Below are positions 13,336 through 25,600 of a DNA stretch of 62,000 bases, piece after piece. Source of the DNA: Phoronis australis (Eukaryota > Phoronida > Phoronidae); assembly GCA_002633005.1 (NCBI GenBank), contig NMRA01000051.1, forward strand, positions 499,273 through 561,272. Reading direction: 5' to 3'. The notes beneath the pieces are model-generated. The model made no database searches and was not told the DNA's origin. It saw only the letters and a program-made list of their open reading frames with translations. Position 1 is the first letter of the stretch; every line of letters begins with the position of its first letter. Position numbers and translations under genes: made by a program.

Positions 13336-14104
13336 CCCATATAATAAGGTGCGCAAACTTGGGCCTGAAATATTAGAACCTCAGTGGAATTTGCAATCGC
13401 TATCGTCAATCGCTGTAGCCTCACTGGCCTCGTGAGCGGTGAGTCTGAAATCGATTATTGCCGAAAGTTCCCGAGCTTTGAAGATAGGCCCACAATGCAT
13501 TGTAAGGGAAGATATGAAAGAGACAAGAGGAACATACAAGTTGATTGTTGCCTTTCTCCGTTTGTAGCCTACTAACTGGCTATTACCTAAGGGCTTCGGG
13601 GTTCAACTTGCTTGGTAAGGCTTAAAATATCATTAAAATTCAGGAACTGTAACTACACTGCTCGTAGTATACTGTTTAAGAGCAAATTTGTGACCTTTGT
13701 TTAACCGGAAGTTGCTTATGGATTGTCTGCAACTAGTAGGCCTACATGAATAGATTTTGATTTCTTTTAAGTCGTGACATGCGACTTCCATTGTCTTGGT
13801 CGAGTGAAGTGGTTTTGTGATTTGAAGAACAAGTGATTCTAAAACTATGTCTAATGTATAAAATACTAGTTGTTTGATGGTAATCAGTCTAATTTTCAAG
13901 TCAAATACTCCTTCCAATTGAGCGCTGTTTACCTCTGTGCTGATTCTGCTGGTTGCACACACAATTTGGCCACGAGGATAACGTTTTTTCTGTTTCCATT
14001 TCTTCAAATGCATTGAGCTGAAACTTAACCTGAGAAATAACCAAAGTGGCCCAGTTGCTGAGGAATTGAATCAATGATGTGAGGCCTGCTTTGTTTGTAA
14101 TGAA
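13336..14104. other. Intergenic, nothing recognised
   Basis: No gene or repeat that I can support. Overlapping minus-strand ORFs (13,633-14,146) have no recognisable domain and look like chance frames. Confidence 0.5.
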
Positions 14105-14275
14105 ATTTGAAAAGTCACCTAGACATGGAGTCCAAGTTTCGAACACGCTACCGCTACTCCTCTAGTCTTGCTTCAATGCCAGGCATGCTAACCAGTCGAC
14201 CAAAGAACAACTGACCATAGGCGAGTGATTAAGAGAGGCCTTTATATTAGTGCACTCATTGCAGATTCACCACAC
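14105..14275 (-). mobile_element. tRNA-like SINE, copy 1
   Basis: Read on the minus strand, TGGTCGACTGG fits the RNA polymerase III box A consensus. About 50 bases further on, TGTTCGAAAC resembles box B. The segment aligns along its length with 14,427-14,566, including flanking sequence beyond the tRNA-like part. A tRNA-derived SINE in minus orientation is the simplest reading. No tail or target duplication was identified. Confidence 0.5.
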
Positions 14276-14426
14276 TCTTCCTCATTTAAAAGGGGTCATT
14301 CCGTCTGGAACTCAACATCAGATTGGCCCCTCTCTACCAGCCATTATGTCACTAACAAACTTAGGAGGCTGTGTGGTCCTTTTCTGCTGTCGTGATTGCG
14401 TACTGTTGTTGGATGCCAATGTTATA

Positions 14427-14566
14427 AAAAATCACCTAGTCCAAGTTTTGAACTTGGTTCATTGCCAGGCATCTTAACTACTAGTAGTCGACCACAGGGC
14501 AATGGCCCGTAGGCAAATGATTAAGAGGAGCCTTTGTATTACTACACTCACTGCAAATTAACCACA
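14427..14566 (-). mobile_element. tRNA-like SINE, copy 2 (diverged)
   Basis: A second copy of the 14,105-14,275 element in the same orientation about 300 bases away, with more substitutions. Box A starts TGGTCGACTAC and the box B position reads AAGTTCAAAAC, so its promoter is probably dead. Confidence 0.45.
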
Positions 14567-14698
14567 TATCTAAAACAAAAGACTTTAAACGGTGGATTGC
14601 TCTCTCACCTAAGACGCATTTTAAGTGGTTTATAAAGATGATTGTTGAGTGTGGCTGTGGTCTATGACCTAATTGGCACTGGTTACAATATCTCTCTC

Positions 14699-14732
14699 TT
14701 TGTGTGTGTGTGCGTGCGTGTGTGCGTGGGTG
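14699..14732. repeat. Impure (TG)n microsatellite
   Basis: TG dinucleotides interrupted by CG, about 34 bases long, immediately before the inverted repeat at 14,745. Confidence 0.8.
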
Positions 14733-14744
14733 TTTGTACAATGT

Positions 14745-14857
14745 TCCCTGATTTAGAGAACCAATTAATCACTGAACAACTGGTTGTTATAGATCACTGG
14801 TTTCCTCCAATGAATGGGTCTGTTATTCAATGATACCTTGGCTCTCTAAATCAGGGA
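14745..14857. repeat. Inverted repeat / MITE-like element
   Basis: The arm TCCCTGATTTAGAGAACCAA (14,745-14,764) is the reverse complement of 14,838-14,857 with one mismatch in 20. The loop is 73 bases. This could be a tiny MITE or a transcribed hairpin. No clear target-site duplication is visible. Confidence 0.55.
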
Positions 14858-14913
14858 TCACTATGTCCAACCAGTACCAACTAATTTATGTTAGTATCAA
14901 TAAACATGATCAT

Positions 14914-14967
14914 GGGTCATGTGATTTAGCCAATAGGTGGCGTGCACACCAGACTTAAGTTTGTGAT
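14914..14967 (+). repeat. Dispersed repeat, copy 2 (partner at 11,188)
   Basis: Matches 11,188-11,244 in the same orientation. It contains CCAATAGGTGGCGTGC, which resembles a CTCF-type core. Confidence 0.5.
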
Positions 14968-16564
14968 CTATATTTCCACTTTGGTTTAAAATTTACATAA
15001 ATAAACATGGTATTATGGCAAACAGTACAACTGTCTCAGCTGGCCCCAGTAGAGACATTGGCCATCCCAGAGGGTCACCATATGCCGGAAGCTTTTTGCA
15101 AATTATACCTCACACTTATTATTAAACCTTTAATGTCATTTTGCTATAAGTATATTTTACTAACAGAGGGGCACCTTAGGAGGCCGAACAAAATACTCCC
15201 GCAATGAAAACTTTTTAAGAGTCCTGACCATGTGTGACTAACTACTATTTGGTCCATGTTCCTGACCATTCCAGTTTCCAGAGGCCTCGTATCAATCTCT
15301 CTTTTGTTTATCACCAGACGTAGTCTTTTTTTCTGATGTCGCGACACAAACGCCAGTTATCTACCAAGCTTATTGTATATATTGATGTAAACAATTACAT
15401 GCATCGACTCAAAACTATTGTCAAAAAATAAAAAAACCATCACAGTGGCTAATTTTGTTGTATTTCTTCTGGGAAAAGAGGATTCTACTCTTAAGTTTTC
15501 ACAAGGAAATCAATTTCAGAAGCCAAACATGTAAAAAATTACCAGTTTCACCCCTTGACATTTCAGTTTATTTCAGCCAGTGTTGTTTTAGACATCGCTA
15601 ATTCAATAATTGCCAAAGGCAAAACCTTGTGGTGTCAAATATTTCAACAAAGTTGGCAAGCATTGTTAACTGTCGTGAACAACGGGTGGTACAGTAGAAT
15701 CTCAGCAATTTCCGTTACAATATGGCGGACAAGTGAAATTTGTTTTCTCATTTCTTTTGTAAATTTAAATGATAAATAGCTTCAAAATAATTGTTTTACC
15801 ATGTTCAAATTCTGTACCGTAGCTACAGTTACCATCAGAAAATATTTTGAAAATTGGTGGGCACTCACAGCCACGTTACAAGAGCTTGAAAAAAGAAAAA
15901 AGGGGTTATGTTGGCGACTATTTTTGTACGCAATTGTTGAGATTTTAAGGTAAATGTTTGATTATTGCAGCTCTCGATAAGTCCGTCTTTGAAAAATATC
16001 TAAGCAGAGAATTTAAAAGTTTTGAGTTGTGCAGCAGCAACCTTCCGGATATACCGAATTGAAGGAAGACACGACTGTTTACTGTATTAATGCAGAACAC
16101 CTCTCGTTATATATGTTGATTCTCAAGAGAAGGGCAGTAGAGTTGGTCATCAGGACACTTAACGAAAGTGAAAGTGATCATAATTTTGACCATTGTTTTT
16201 GTGTAAAAACATCTATCGTAGATAATCAAAATGTGACGTAGTAGTACGTTGCGTTTTGTTTATTTTTCAGTATTTAATATTGGAAGAATCACTTTAATTC
16301 ATCTCCTGTTTAGCTCACAGTATGGCGACACATTAAGCATGGACTAAGAAATGTTTAGTTTATTTCTGGCTTTGTTTACACTGTGTAGATATCATAGAAC
16401 AGTATTTGGTAGAGCTCCCATTGTTTTCTACAAAGCAATCGGCCTTTGAACAATGGAAAATGTGATAATTTCAGCTATTATTTTTGTGTGAATTATGCGA
16501 AGCATTGCAGTACCCACTGTTGTTGACTCCTAATAGTTATCATTATCACCGTGTCCTTTTTCAG
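14968..16564. other. Upstream region of first recognised LDB exon
   Basis: AT-rich with no gene recognised. The last bases (about 16,550-16,564) form a pyrimidine-rich acceptor, GTGTCCTTTTTCAG, so an upstream LDB exon is expected but was not located. Confidence 0.5.
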
Positions 16565-16631
16565 ACCCCTGTCTGTTGTTAGTCTCCCCCTATCTGTCAG
16601 ACTGGAACATCCTTCCTGGCCCGGCCCTAGA

Positions 16632-19600
16632 ATGCCTGTACAGCAGATGATCCCTGGCCCCCTGGACCGGGACCCTGGACTGGCGTAAGTAGTCTTCAAC
16701 ATATACAGATTCCCTGGCCTTTTTCAACATGCCTGATCTGTACAGAATGACAAATAATTAATGATTCAAATGTTATAAGTAGTGGAGGCTGTTGTCCATT
16801 CCAGTCACTGGGAAGGAACTGTGTCTACTTGTCACTGTATATGGCAGCTCAATTCTTTCCTGTCATATTTGTTGAAAAACTTGATAATAGTAGATATATA
16901 TATGCATTCGCTTGACAGTACTCCGTTTACTTTCTCAAGGTAATGTAAAATATCAGTGAAAAAATTAATATTTTTTGTCAAAGGAACATTTCTTTTAATG
17001 TTCACACCAAAGTGTTGGTAACTTTTAAACCCAGTTTAAGGATTATGACTATATGTGAACAGTTTGAAACCAGTTTTGATAGTTATAAATGTACCGTGGT
17101 CACTTAAGATCTCCATGATGTGATTTAATGCTGGAGCAGTTGTGTTCTAGTGTGAACAATATAGAACAAATTCAGTGGCAACGACCACCAGTGACTAAAG
17201 CCATGAGCTTAGTTATGTCTGTTATAAAGTTCTGTTAGGGTGAACGATAGATATTAAGTTAAAGTTAATGCTTCACTTATTGAGCACACAATATTGCCAA
17301 CAAGTGAAATCCTATTTTGTCAAATTTCTTCGCAAAAATTACCATTAGAAAATTTTAGTCTATTACTGTCATAGTTTATAATATGTACATGTAATAATAC
17401 CTCACTTAAGTGAAGTTTTCACGATTTGATGCAAAGTAATCAGTCCTTGAAAAATAAAAAAATTACAATTTTGACATTTATTTTTGTGCGAATAAGTCGA
17501 GAATTACCATAAAACCAGATTTAGTTGCTTTCAACACAATGTTATTGGCTTAGTTTGTGCGATACAGACAACACATGAAAGTTGTAAGTATATGATGTGC
17601 CAGTATAGTCGGCCTTTGAGCAATAAAAACAATGGTTTTGTCCGTTATCTTTGTGCAGAATACATAACTGAAGGTGTGCTGTTTTTGTATCAGTACCTAT
17701 TGGAGGTACAAGTGTTTTTGTTTCATCCAACTGAAGTTCAATGTTAGGGTCCAGAGTAGTTAACCTACTTTCACCACATAACGCACATATAACTAACCAG
17801 TTATTGCCGTCTTATTATGGATAGTTTGCTGCTTTGCTCTCGTTTCACAAATTAACGCCGTTTTATTATTGAATCTTGGTTGAGCTTCCTAGTGAGGTGA
17901 ACTCAGATAAGGAGTGAAGGACTTATCTCAATACGCAAGCTGTCCTCCTCAAAAGTGTGCATTTCCTTTTATCCTTATCTTTCCCAACGAGCACGCCGTC
18001 CGTTTCAGAACCCGTTTCGCCACAAGTTTTATTACAGAACAAAATTCTTCGCTACTAGTCATTCGATCTAAGCATGATAGAGTGCGGGTAAGAAAATAAC
18101 ACTTGTGCCTACAATACTTGTGTGTTAGGAAATCTTAATTTTGTTGCGCACCATTTTGATCAGTGTAAGAGCATTCGCAATGCACAGTGTCTGGCTGATC
18201 TTTTAAGAACTGATAATTATCGAGTTGCATTCGTCATTTGCCATGAGATGCGTGGTCACGTGAAAATGTGAACGTACTTGTCGATTGGTGGAGATGATGT
18301 GTCCCACTTACTAAACACGTAATTTTAAAATGCATGCAATTTGTCAAGATCATTCGTTGTAATCTTTGTTTGAGTTGTGATTTGTTGTTGGTATGTTACA
18401 TATTCTTTTCAAAGCCATAAATGACATGATTTTGTTAATGCTGTGTGTGAACTGGTTTCTTTGGAGTGGTTTAATTGACTAATTTCACCTGCATTTTCTG
18501 ATAAAAACTCGCAGTAGACAAAAGCATGCTATATTTTTTGCTTGTCATGGTAAATTAAAATGAATACAATATTGTCATTTAAAATTGACTCTGAAAAGTT
18601 AATTTATTTCCATAAATTATAGGTCATTTCCCTAATTCTATACAGTTGGTAAATTAAAGTAATAATTAACGTTGTCTTAAGTTATAGAAAACATTTTTTC
18701 TTTTTTTTGAATTTCATTTGTAGTTTTTATCATGCAATGTTATGACCTGAAAAAATCTTTAAAAATTCACATTTGATTTTCAACCATTTTCAGGACATAA
18801 TCCTCGGGCCTGGGGTTTGTTTAGACTAAAATTAGATTTACTTGTTTCCTTTGCCCCATTTTATGACAATAAATAAAAATGTTCAAAACTTTAAAACTAT
18901 ATTACAGACATCTGATTCATTCAGTGGAGTAGGAGGCTTGACAGACAATAGGGCTTTGCACAATTTTGGCATGTATATTTGATTTGATTGACAGGTTGCA
19001 CCTAAACAAAACAAGCATGTTTATAACAGCTTTTCAAAAGGTGACCATTTTCATATGAAACCATCTCTTTGCTAAAATCCTAATACATTTTGCTGCATGA
19101 ACACCAGCCCTGATGCACACCCTTTGTTTTCAAAATACCGTAGCAGTTTCCCTCAAATAAGGTTTTACACTCACATAAACTGAGTTAAGATTGACAAATG
19201 TTGTTGGGATGTAAAATAGTTTCTGATTGAAGGCGAGGGAAGATTGTCAGAGGTGGGAGTGATGCTAAAATTGGGAATAAAATTGGGGGAGGTCTTATCA
19301 TGGGGGAGCTTGTGAATCATTTGACAATATTCCATGGCCAAAACTAGTAGAGTAGTGCTTACACTCTTGAATGGGATTACTTCCGCTAGTATGGTGTTGT
19401 TAAGGGATATTGTCACTTGTCAGTGAGAAAAGGGATTTTCTGAGGTCAGGGTCTGTGGAAACCTGCAACCCCAGTCGGCACAGTCTAAAGCTCTGCTTGC
19501 AGAACTAAATCCCACTCAAAAGCTAACAATATTTTAAGCGTATTTAAGTGTTACATCTTTTTTTTTAGCTCTGGTCAAAGCTAATAAACTCTAAACGTCT

Positions 19601-22600
19601 ATCCCTCAAACAATAAGTGTTTTTGGCTGTAAGTAATTTGCATTAAAAGAACATTTTTTGTGATGCATGTTAGTGAACATTGTTGATAGCTGACTGTTAT
19701 ATTGAAGCATGACTTGAAAGTTTCTTCAGTGTTGCATGTTAGTCAACACTGTTGATAGCTGACTGTTATATTGAAGCATGACTTGAAAGTTTCTTCAGTG
19801 TTGCATGTTAGTCAACATTGTTGATAGCTGACTGTTATATTGAAGCATGACTTGAAAGTTTCTTCAGTGTTGCATGTTAGTCAACATTGTTGATAGCTGA
19901 CTGTTATATTGAAGCATGACTTGAAAGTTGCTTCTGTCATGCATGTTAGTCAACATTGTTGATACCTGACTGTTATATTGAAGCATGACTTGAAAGTTTC
20001 TTCAGTGTTGGTGTATTTAGCCATATATCTTCAAAACAATCAATTTAAACTCACTGAAAAAAATTATATTTTCTGAAATTAGAAAGCCTGTAGAATTTGA
20101 TTTTTTACTGTATACCAATCTGTTATTATTTGAGTCATGTGAACATGTCTTTTTATTAAAATTTGCCAAAAAAGAAGAGTACATCGATAGGAGAACAACG
20201 GTATCAATAATGTGACTAGATTTCGTTTAATATAGATGTTCAAAAACGCTATATCAGTTTTCTAAATTAACATTTCGATTTTTTTATGCAACTTTTGAGT
20301 TTTTTTACTGTAAATATGATAGCCCTTTATGCAAAAGTGGAAACTTTTAAAAGCAATTCCTAACAGCTTTTTGAAGAACTGTGCATCACGCATGGTATCT
20401 GTAATTCTCATTTGATCTGATCAGCCATTTCTGTGATATGATGTTCTAAAATTTGTCAAGTTTGCCCATTTTTCGAAGGTCCTGCATAACCTTAAATATC
20501 GAAATTTGAACTGTATTTTACATTGGTCGTTATCTGTACTGACACTAAGCACGCAGTATTCTTCACCGTGCTTATAATTTCTGTTTTACACTATATGAAT
20601 GAGTCGTGTCACACTTTTCCTCTCCATTTTTGCACTGATGTGGTGATGACCACTGATTTCAAAAGCCTGGATTGTTCTTGTCTCAAACCCATGATACCCA
20701 GGGTGAGAGCCACCATTCACTCACACTTTGGCCTAAAAACCCAGCACTTCCCATTACCATCAAGACATGTGCTGTAATGGGCTCCTCTCCACCGCTGCTG
20801 TTCTACTCAAATCTGCTCAGCTCAGTCAAGGAGTTTGTGATAAGGCAAGTTGAGCTCTCTGTGTAGTTGTGATCACCTAAGTTTCTAAATAAGGTAAATT
20901 CATGATATCACGTTTCTATGGCTACCAAATGGAGTCTGGTCTATGTGGTGGCTTCTGAGGTTTGTGTTTAACCGGTGTCTGTCAACATACGGTGTGTTGA
21001 GCATGATTGTGTCTGTATCAGTACTTGCAGGCATGTGTTTTGCAGCTGATAGAGCTTGTTGTTCTCCAAACTAATTATTTTTGGGTTTGGACAGGAAGGT
21101 CATCATGACTTAACACTTAGGCTGGTTCATGATTCTTCATGAATTAAATTTAATGCTGGAACGAAGAACTCATATTTAGTGATGTTACGTCCGCCTCCCC
21201 TGAACTCCAGCTCAACTGCCGCGCCACTTGACCACAGCTCCATCTATCTGTGAAAACAACCGTAGCCAAACTTAAGTCCACACGATGTGGACGCAATGTC
21301 TCTAAATGTGAGTCCTTAGTTCCAGTATTTGATTTAATTCTTTATTTATTCTACTGTGACTGGATGTCTGAAAATTTCCATGCTTATGTTGCTCTGAAGG
21401 TTCTGTGATGTGTAGGGCTAGTTTCTGTCAGATTGGCCTAGCAGTTTTGTAATGCAGGTGACTAGAATTAAACACCATCTTGGTCAATTTTTATGGATTT
21501 CTTTTTAATGAATGTTTTTGAGTCTTGGCAAAGCTTCTTCATTTTCGAAAGTAAACTATTACTGAAAAAGTTTACATAAATTCTGTTATCTGAAAGGCTT
21601 GCTAACATTTGTTCAAAAGTCTCATGTCTCATTTTGTGTCAGCTGCACCTGTAGGAGATACGATGCAAAGTTGTGAAATTTGACGACAGAAAATTGTACT
21701 TTTCGGTCGTGTTGTGTCCTACAATAATTCATTGCCACTGTTGCGCGTTTAATTCAAAAAGAAATTTTCAGCATCTAAACATATTTGGGTCATAAAAGTT
21801 TTCTGAAAACCTTCTGTTTTTCCCATGAGTTAACTTCTGTGTTTAAAAACATATGAAAGAACAATGCTGTTGTTTCTGCTGCATAATGCCACATGTATGG
21901 CTGATTAGCCAGTTAATGTGCCTCACCAAGGCCAGTTGAGTACAGAGCTATGGTAATCAGGCATGGTAATCTGTGCATCCACTGCTGCATCAGCTGAACA
22001 CATGACTAATGGCTGTCCATCAATATTACAGTGGCACTTGCCAACCAGTTCTTTGCCTCTGTCTCTCTCGCCCATCTATTAGGGCCTTGCTTTGAAGGGA
22101 AAATAAACACATGAACTTGGTGTTGTGGTGCAAACAAGTTAAGTTTTGTGGATTGAAATGTTGAAATGCATTTCNNNNNNNNNNNNNNNNNNNGGGGGGG
22201 GTTGAATTGAACACCTCATGCTGTGTAATTAGGGTCAAGGACAAATTACTGGTGGCTATGTTGCTTGTTTGTAGACTTAGAAACATAGAAATGCTAGGAT
22301 TCAGCTACTTTGGTTTTGATTCACCAGAGCTCTGAGCAAAGACATGTTTGTGAAATTACGTTATGTAAGTTTTGTCCGACCAGGAGTATTTTGCTGTATA
22401 ATGTGTCCAAATTTTGGTAGTCATTCTCACCAGGTTTAAGCCCTCCCAAAATAGTTTGTCCAAAATTTTACATCCAGTTCTTACACAATCGGGGTTGACT
22501 AGAACTGTTGTATTTTTCCAAAAGCTTAAGTTTTTTAAACAAGAAGAGCTCGAAGAATTTCAGTTTTAAAATCTTATTGTGTCTTGCTAACAGTTGGCCT

Positions 22601-25600
22601 GTTTAGGCACTGTGACAGGGCAAAAATTGATGCAACCCAAGCTGATTGGTGTCAGGCGGCCATCTCAGAAACTGCGCAAGGGGGAAGTTAGACAGGAAGG
22701 TGGATTGTACATGCTAAGGGTTACAAATGGTGTGAATTGAATTGATGTTGTATTTGAAAAGGTTGTTGAAGACGGTAATGGTTATGAAATGGAACCAAAA
22801 GGCAAATGGAATCAGTCTGCAATTTGTAGATATGGCGCAAAAATGGTCACCCGCATGAATGTTATTGTGCAAGTGTGCATGATGGCTTCCAGTCCTCTCC
22901 ACCGTTAAAGATGCATTGTTGACGTGGAATGAGGTGATCGGGTGCAAGTTGCTCTGCCTCTGAAACTGTTGGCAAACTTGACACTGCGGTGACAACTTGT
23001 TCCGTGTCGTCTTCTGTGTACACACACGTAGTTGCACCATGTCAACTCTCCATTGCGGCTCTTCCATGTCGACTTTTGTTTTGTAAAAGCGACTTAATGA
23101 ATGCAAACTAGAAAATTGGGATGCAAGCCAAAATTCAATTTTCTTTGGTTCTGAAGATTGGGACATGGTTGATTTTGGCGTTATAATATTTCTCACTGCA
23201 TTTTGTATCTACAAAGTTTGAGGTTCATGTACCAAGTTGCCTGACTGGTAACATGTTAAGAACTTCACCTGGAAAATTGAAACTAATGTTACCATTCCAC
23301 ATTAATTCCAAAATCTCGTGTATCCAAAATTTGGTTCGAGCTCCGACCTTGAGCAAAATGGTTAATTTTTCACTGTGCCAAACTAGATAATATGTGCCGT
23401 ATATCAGTTTTTCTTCTGACATATTGCTGATGATTAGTATCTGTCATACGACCACATTAAAATTAAATTTCCTAAAGATGGTGAAAAGTTCATCATTTTC
23501 CCTGAACTCTCGAGGCCTTTCCCTTAACTTTAAAACAAAGGAGATTGGTATTCCTTGTGGTATTAATGCATGTTGGAAAAATTATTTGAAATTAGAACAT
23601 TAAACCTTCACCCTTTTCTGGCAAGTATTAGTCTTCAGATTTGGAATATAAGATAATTGTTTACTGGTAAATTTTTATGTATTGTGTGCATAACTAGGGA
23701 ACAGTGAGAAAACTGTGGATTCCGTGTACAAATTTACAGAGTGAATTAAAAGGTTAAGACAATCCAGGGGTATGTGTTCATGAAAGTGGCTTACGGGAAA
23801 AATTCTTCAATTTGGAACACTGGAAAAATAATTTTACTCAAGGTGGTAGATTGTACCAGATTTATATATTCGCAATACGGGGCATCCTAAATTGAAAGCC
23901 AGTGGCAGCAGTATTTACTGATGTGTAATTAATCAGGATTACTTTTCATGCACGTCTAACAAATTTGTTTTCAGACCCTGTTAAATGCAGAAACACGCAC
24001 TGGTCCACAATTTGAGAGATACGATACATGCAAAAATTGCCCATGTCCCACATTTCAGAATCAAGAAATTCAATTTCATCTTTGTCTCGTCCCAAATTTG
24101 GAAGCTATCCCAAACTGGAGACATTTGTTCTTCCCACTCCCACTTCATAATTGCTGGAAAAAAGATTTTCAGTTTAGTAATTATGAGCAAATTGCACAGT
24201 CTGGAAACAATTCACAGAATTTGTCTAGGTAACTAGCATCTACACATTTTTGTATATTCTTATAGAATTTGCACTTTTGCTCAATTGAGGTTTAATTATT
24301 ATTCAGGAATAGTCAGGTGGTGCGTAAGACCAAATTTCTGACTTTAAGTCTTCAGTCATTTTTCGTGAAATAGACCCTAGAGGTCATTATTGTGTGCAGT
24401 GCACTGTTATTAGTACTTGAAGTCTGTCTTTTGTAATATCCTGTGTTCTCCGTGCAACCTGTTTTGATTCCTCGCTGTGACGAGTGTGGATTTTCTGCTG
24501 TGGCGAGTTTGGCACACCTACATAGAGTTCGAAAAACAATGCAGTGAGTTCGAAATCTCATAAGATTTATAAGTCATTTCTTCAGCAAATTAGGACATTT
24601 TGGATATTTGGTACTAGTTCACACTAATCTCAAGGCTGCAGTTAAACAATCGGACACTTACAGTATGTACATGCACGGAGGAACATGTTCACGAATTATT
24701 GAACGTCGGTGGACTTTGAATTTTCTGTTGTGGAGAGGCGTTTTGTATTGAGCTGCGGTCACTTGATTTATTTTATACTTCATTTCTTCAGTGGAATATC
24801 ATTTTGATTAATTTTCGAACAAAAATAACTTTTAAGATTTTTTTGTTTTTGGCTCTATTCACATGGTACAGCTGTCACCAAAGAGTTAGTGAATGTTTAA
24901 GAATTAGTAGCAACGTTGTTAGTCTTTGAAATAACTATTATAAGCAGTGTTGTCCCAAACTGAGAATTTACCGTAGCATGCTATTTTCAATAAGAGTTGT
25001 GGAAAGTTAAGAGACTCGAGTGCAGTGCTGAATGAAATGCTGTGGTGGGTTTCATGTAGATCTACCAAAATCGCCAAAAAAAAGTTTGTCGAGTCCCAAC
25101 ACCCTGTTCCTTAGTCTGTGGTGACCGTTTCTGGACCTCCATTAGCCATTACCTCTGTTGAATAATATGTTTATTCTCTTCAGATGATATTCAATTTCTT
25201 GCTCTCTCCCATGTCATAGGCCATGTGCATTTCCTGGCTGCATTTCCTGGCAGCATTTCATGGCAGCATTTCCTGGCTGCATTTCGTGGTCTGTTGGACA
25301 TTCAGGTGATTGGTATGGTGTGGATTCAAGGTTCGCAACCCTAGTCTTGACTCTTGATTCCTGACTGAATATTTTGTTCCGTTGTTGGTCCCTCGCGGTT
25401 GCAGTTTGAGAACCAGTTTGATGCCCGTTAATCAGTGAAGAAAACGGGTTCTCAAAATGCTGTCACATTACATTTGGCTAAAACCAGGATCCTGTGTACT
25501 TAATAGAAGTATTTAGTCAGGTAGAAACCTAGGAAAACAATGTGACTCTAAATTTTACAAATCAAGTATTACCTTCAGGAGTTGGAATGCTCGATGATAC

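Noticed and set aside
19663-20010. CRISPR-like array
   Set aside because: Repeats are directly contiguous with no unique spacers, in a eukaryotic intron; it is a minisatellite.
22714-23196. A novel 160-codon intronic gene
   Set aside because: No domain, splice or expression-like signals; length is within what a 62-kb AT-rich window gives by chance. Kept only as a low-confidence feature.
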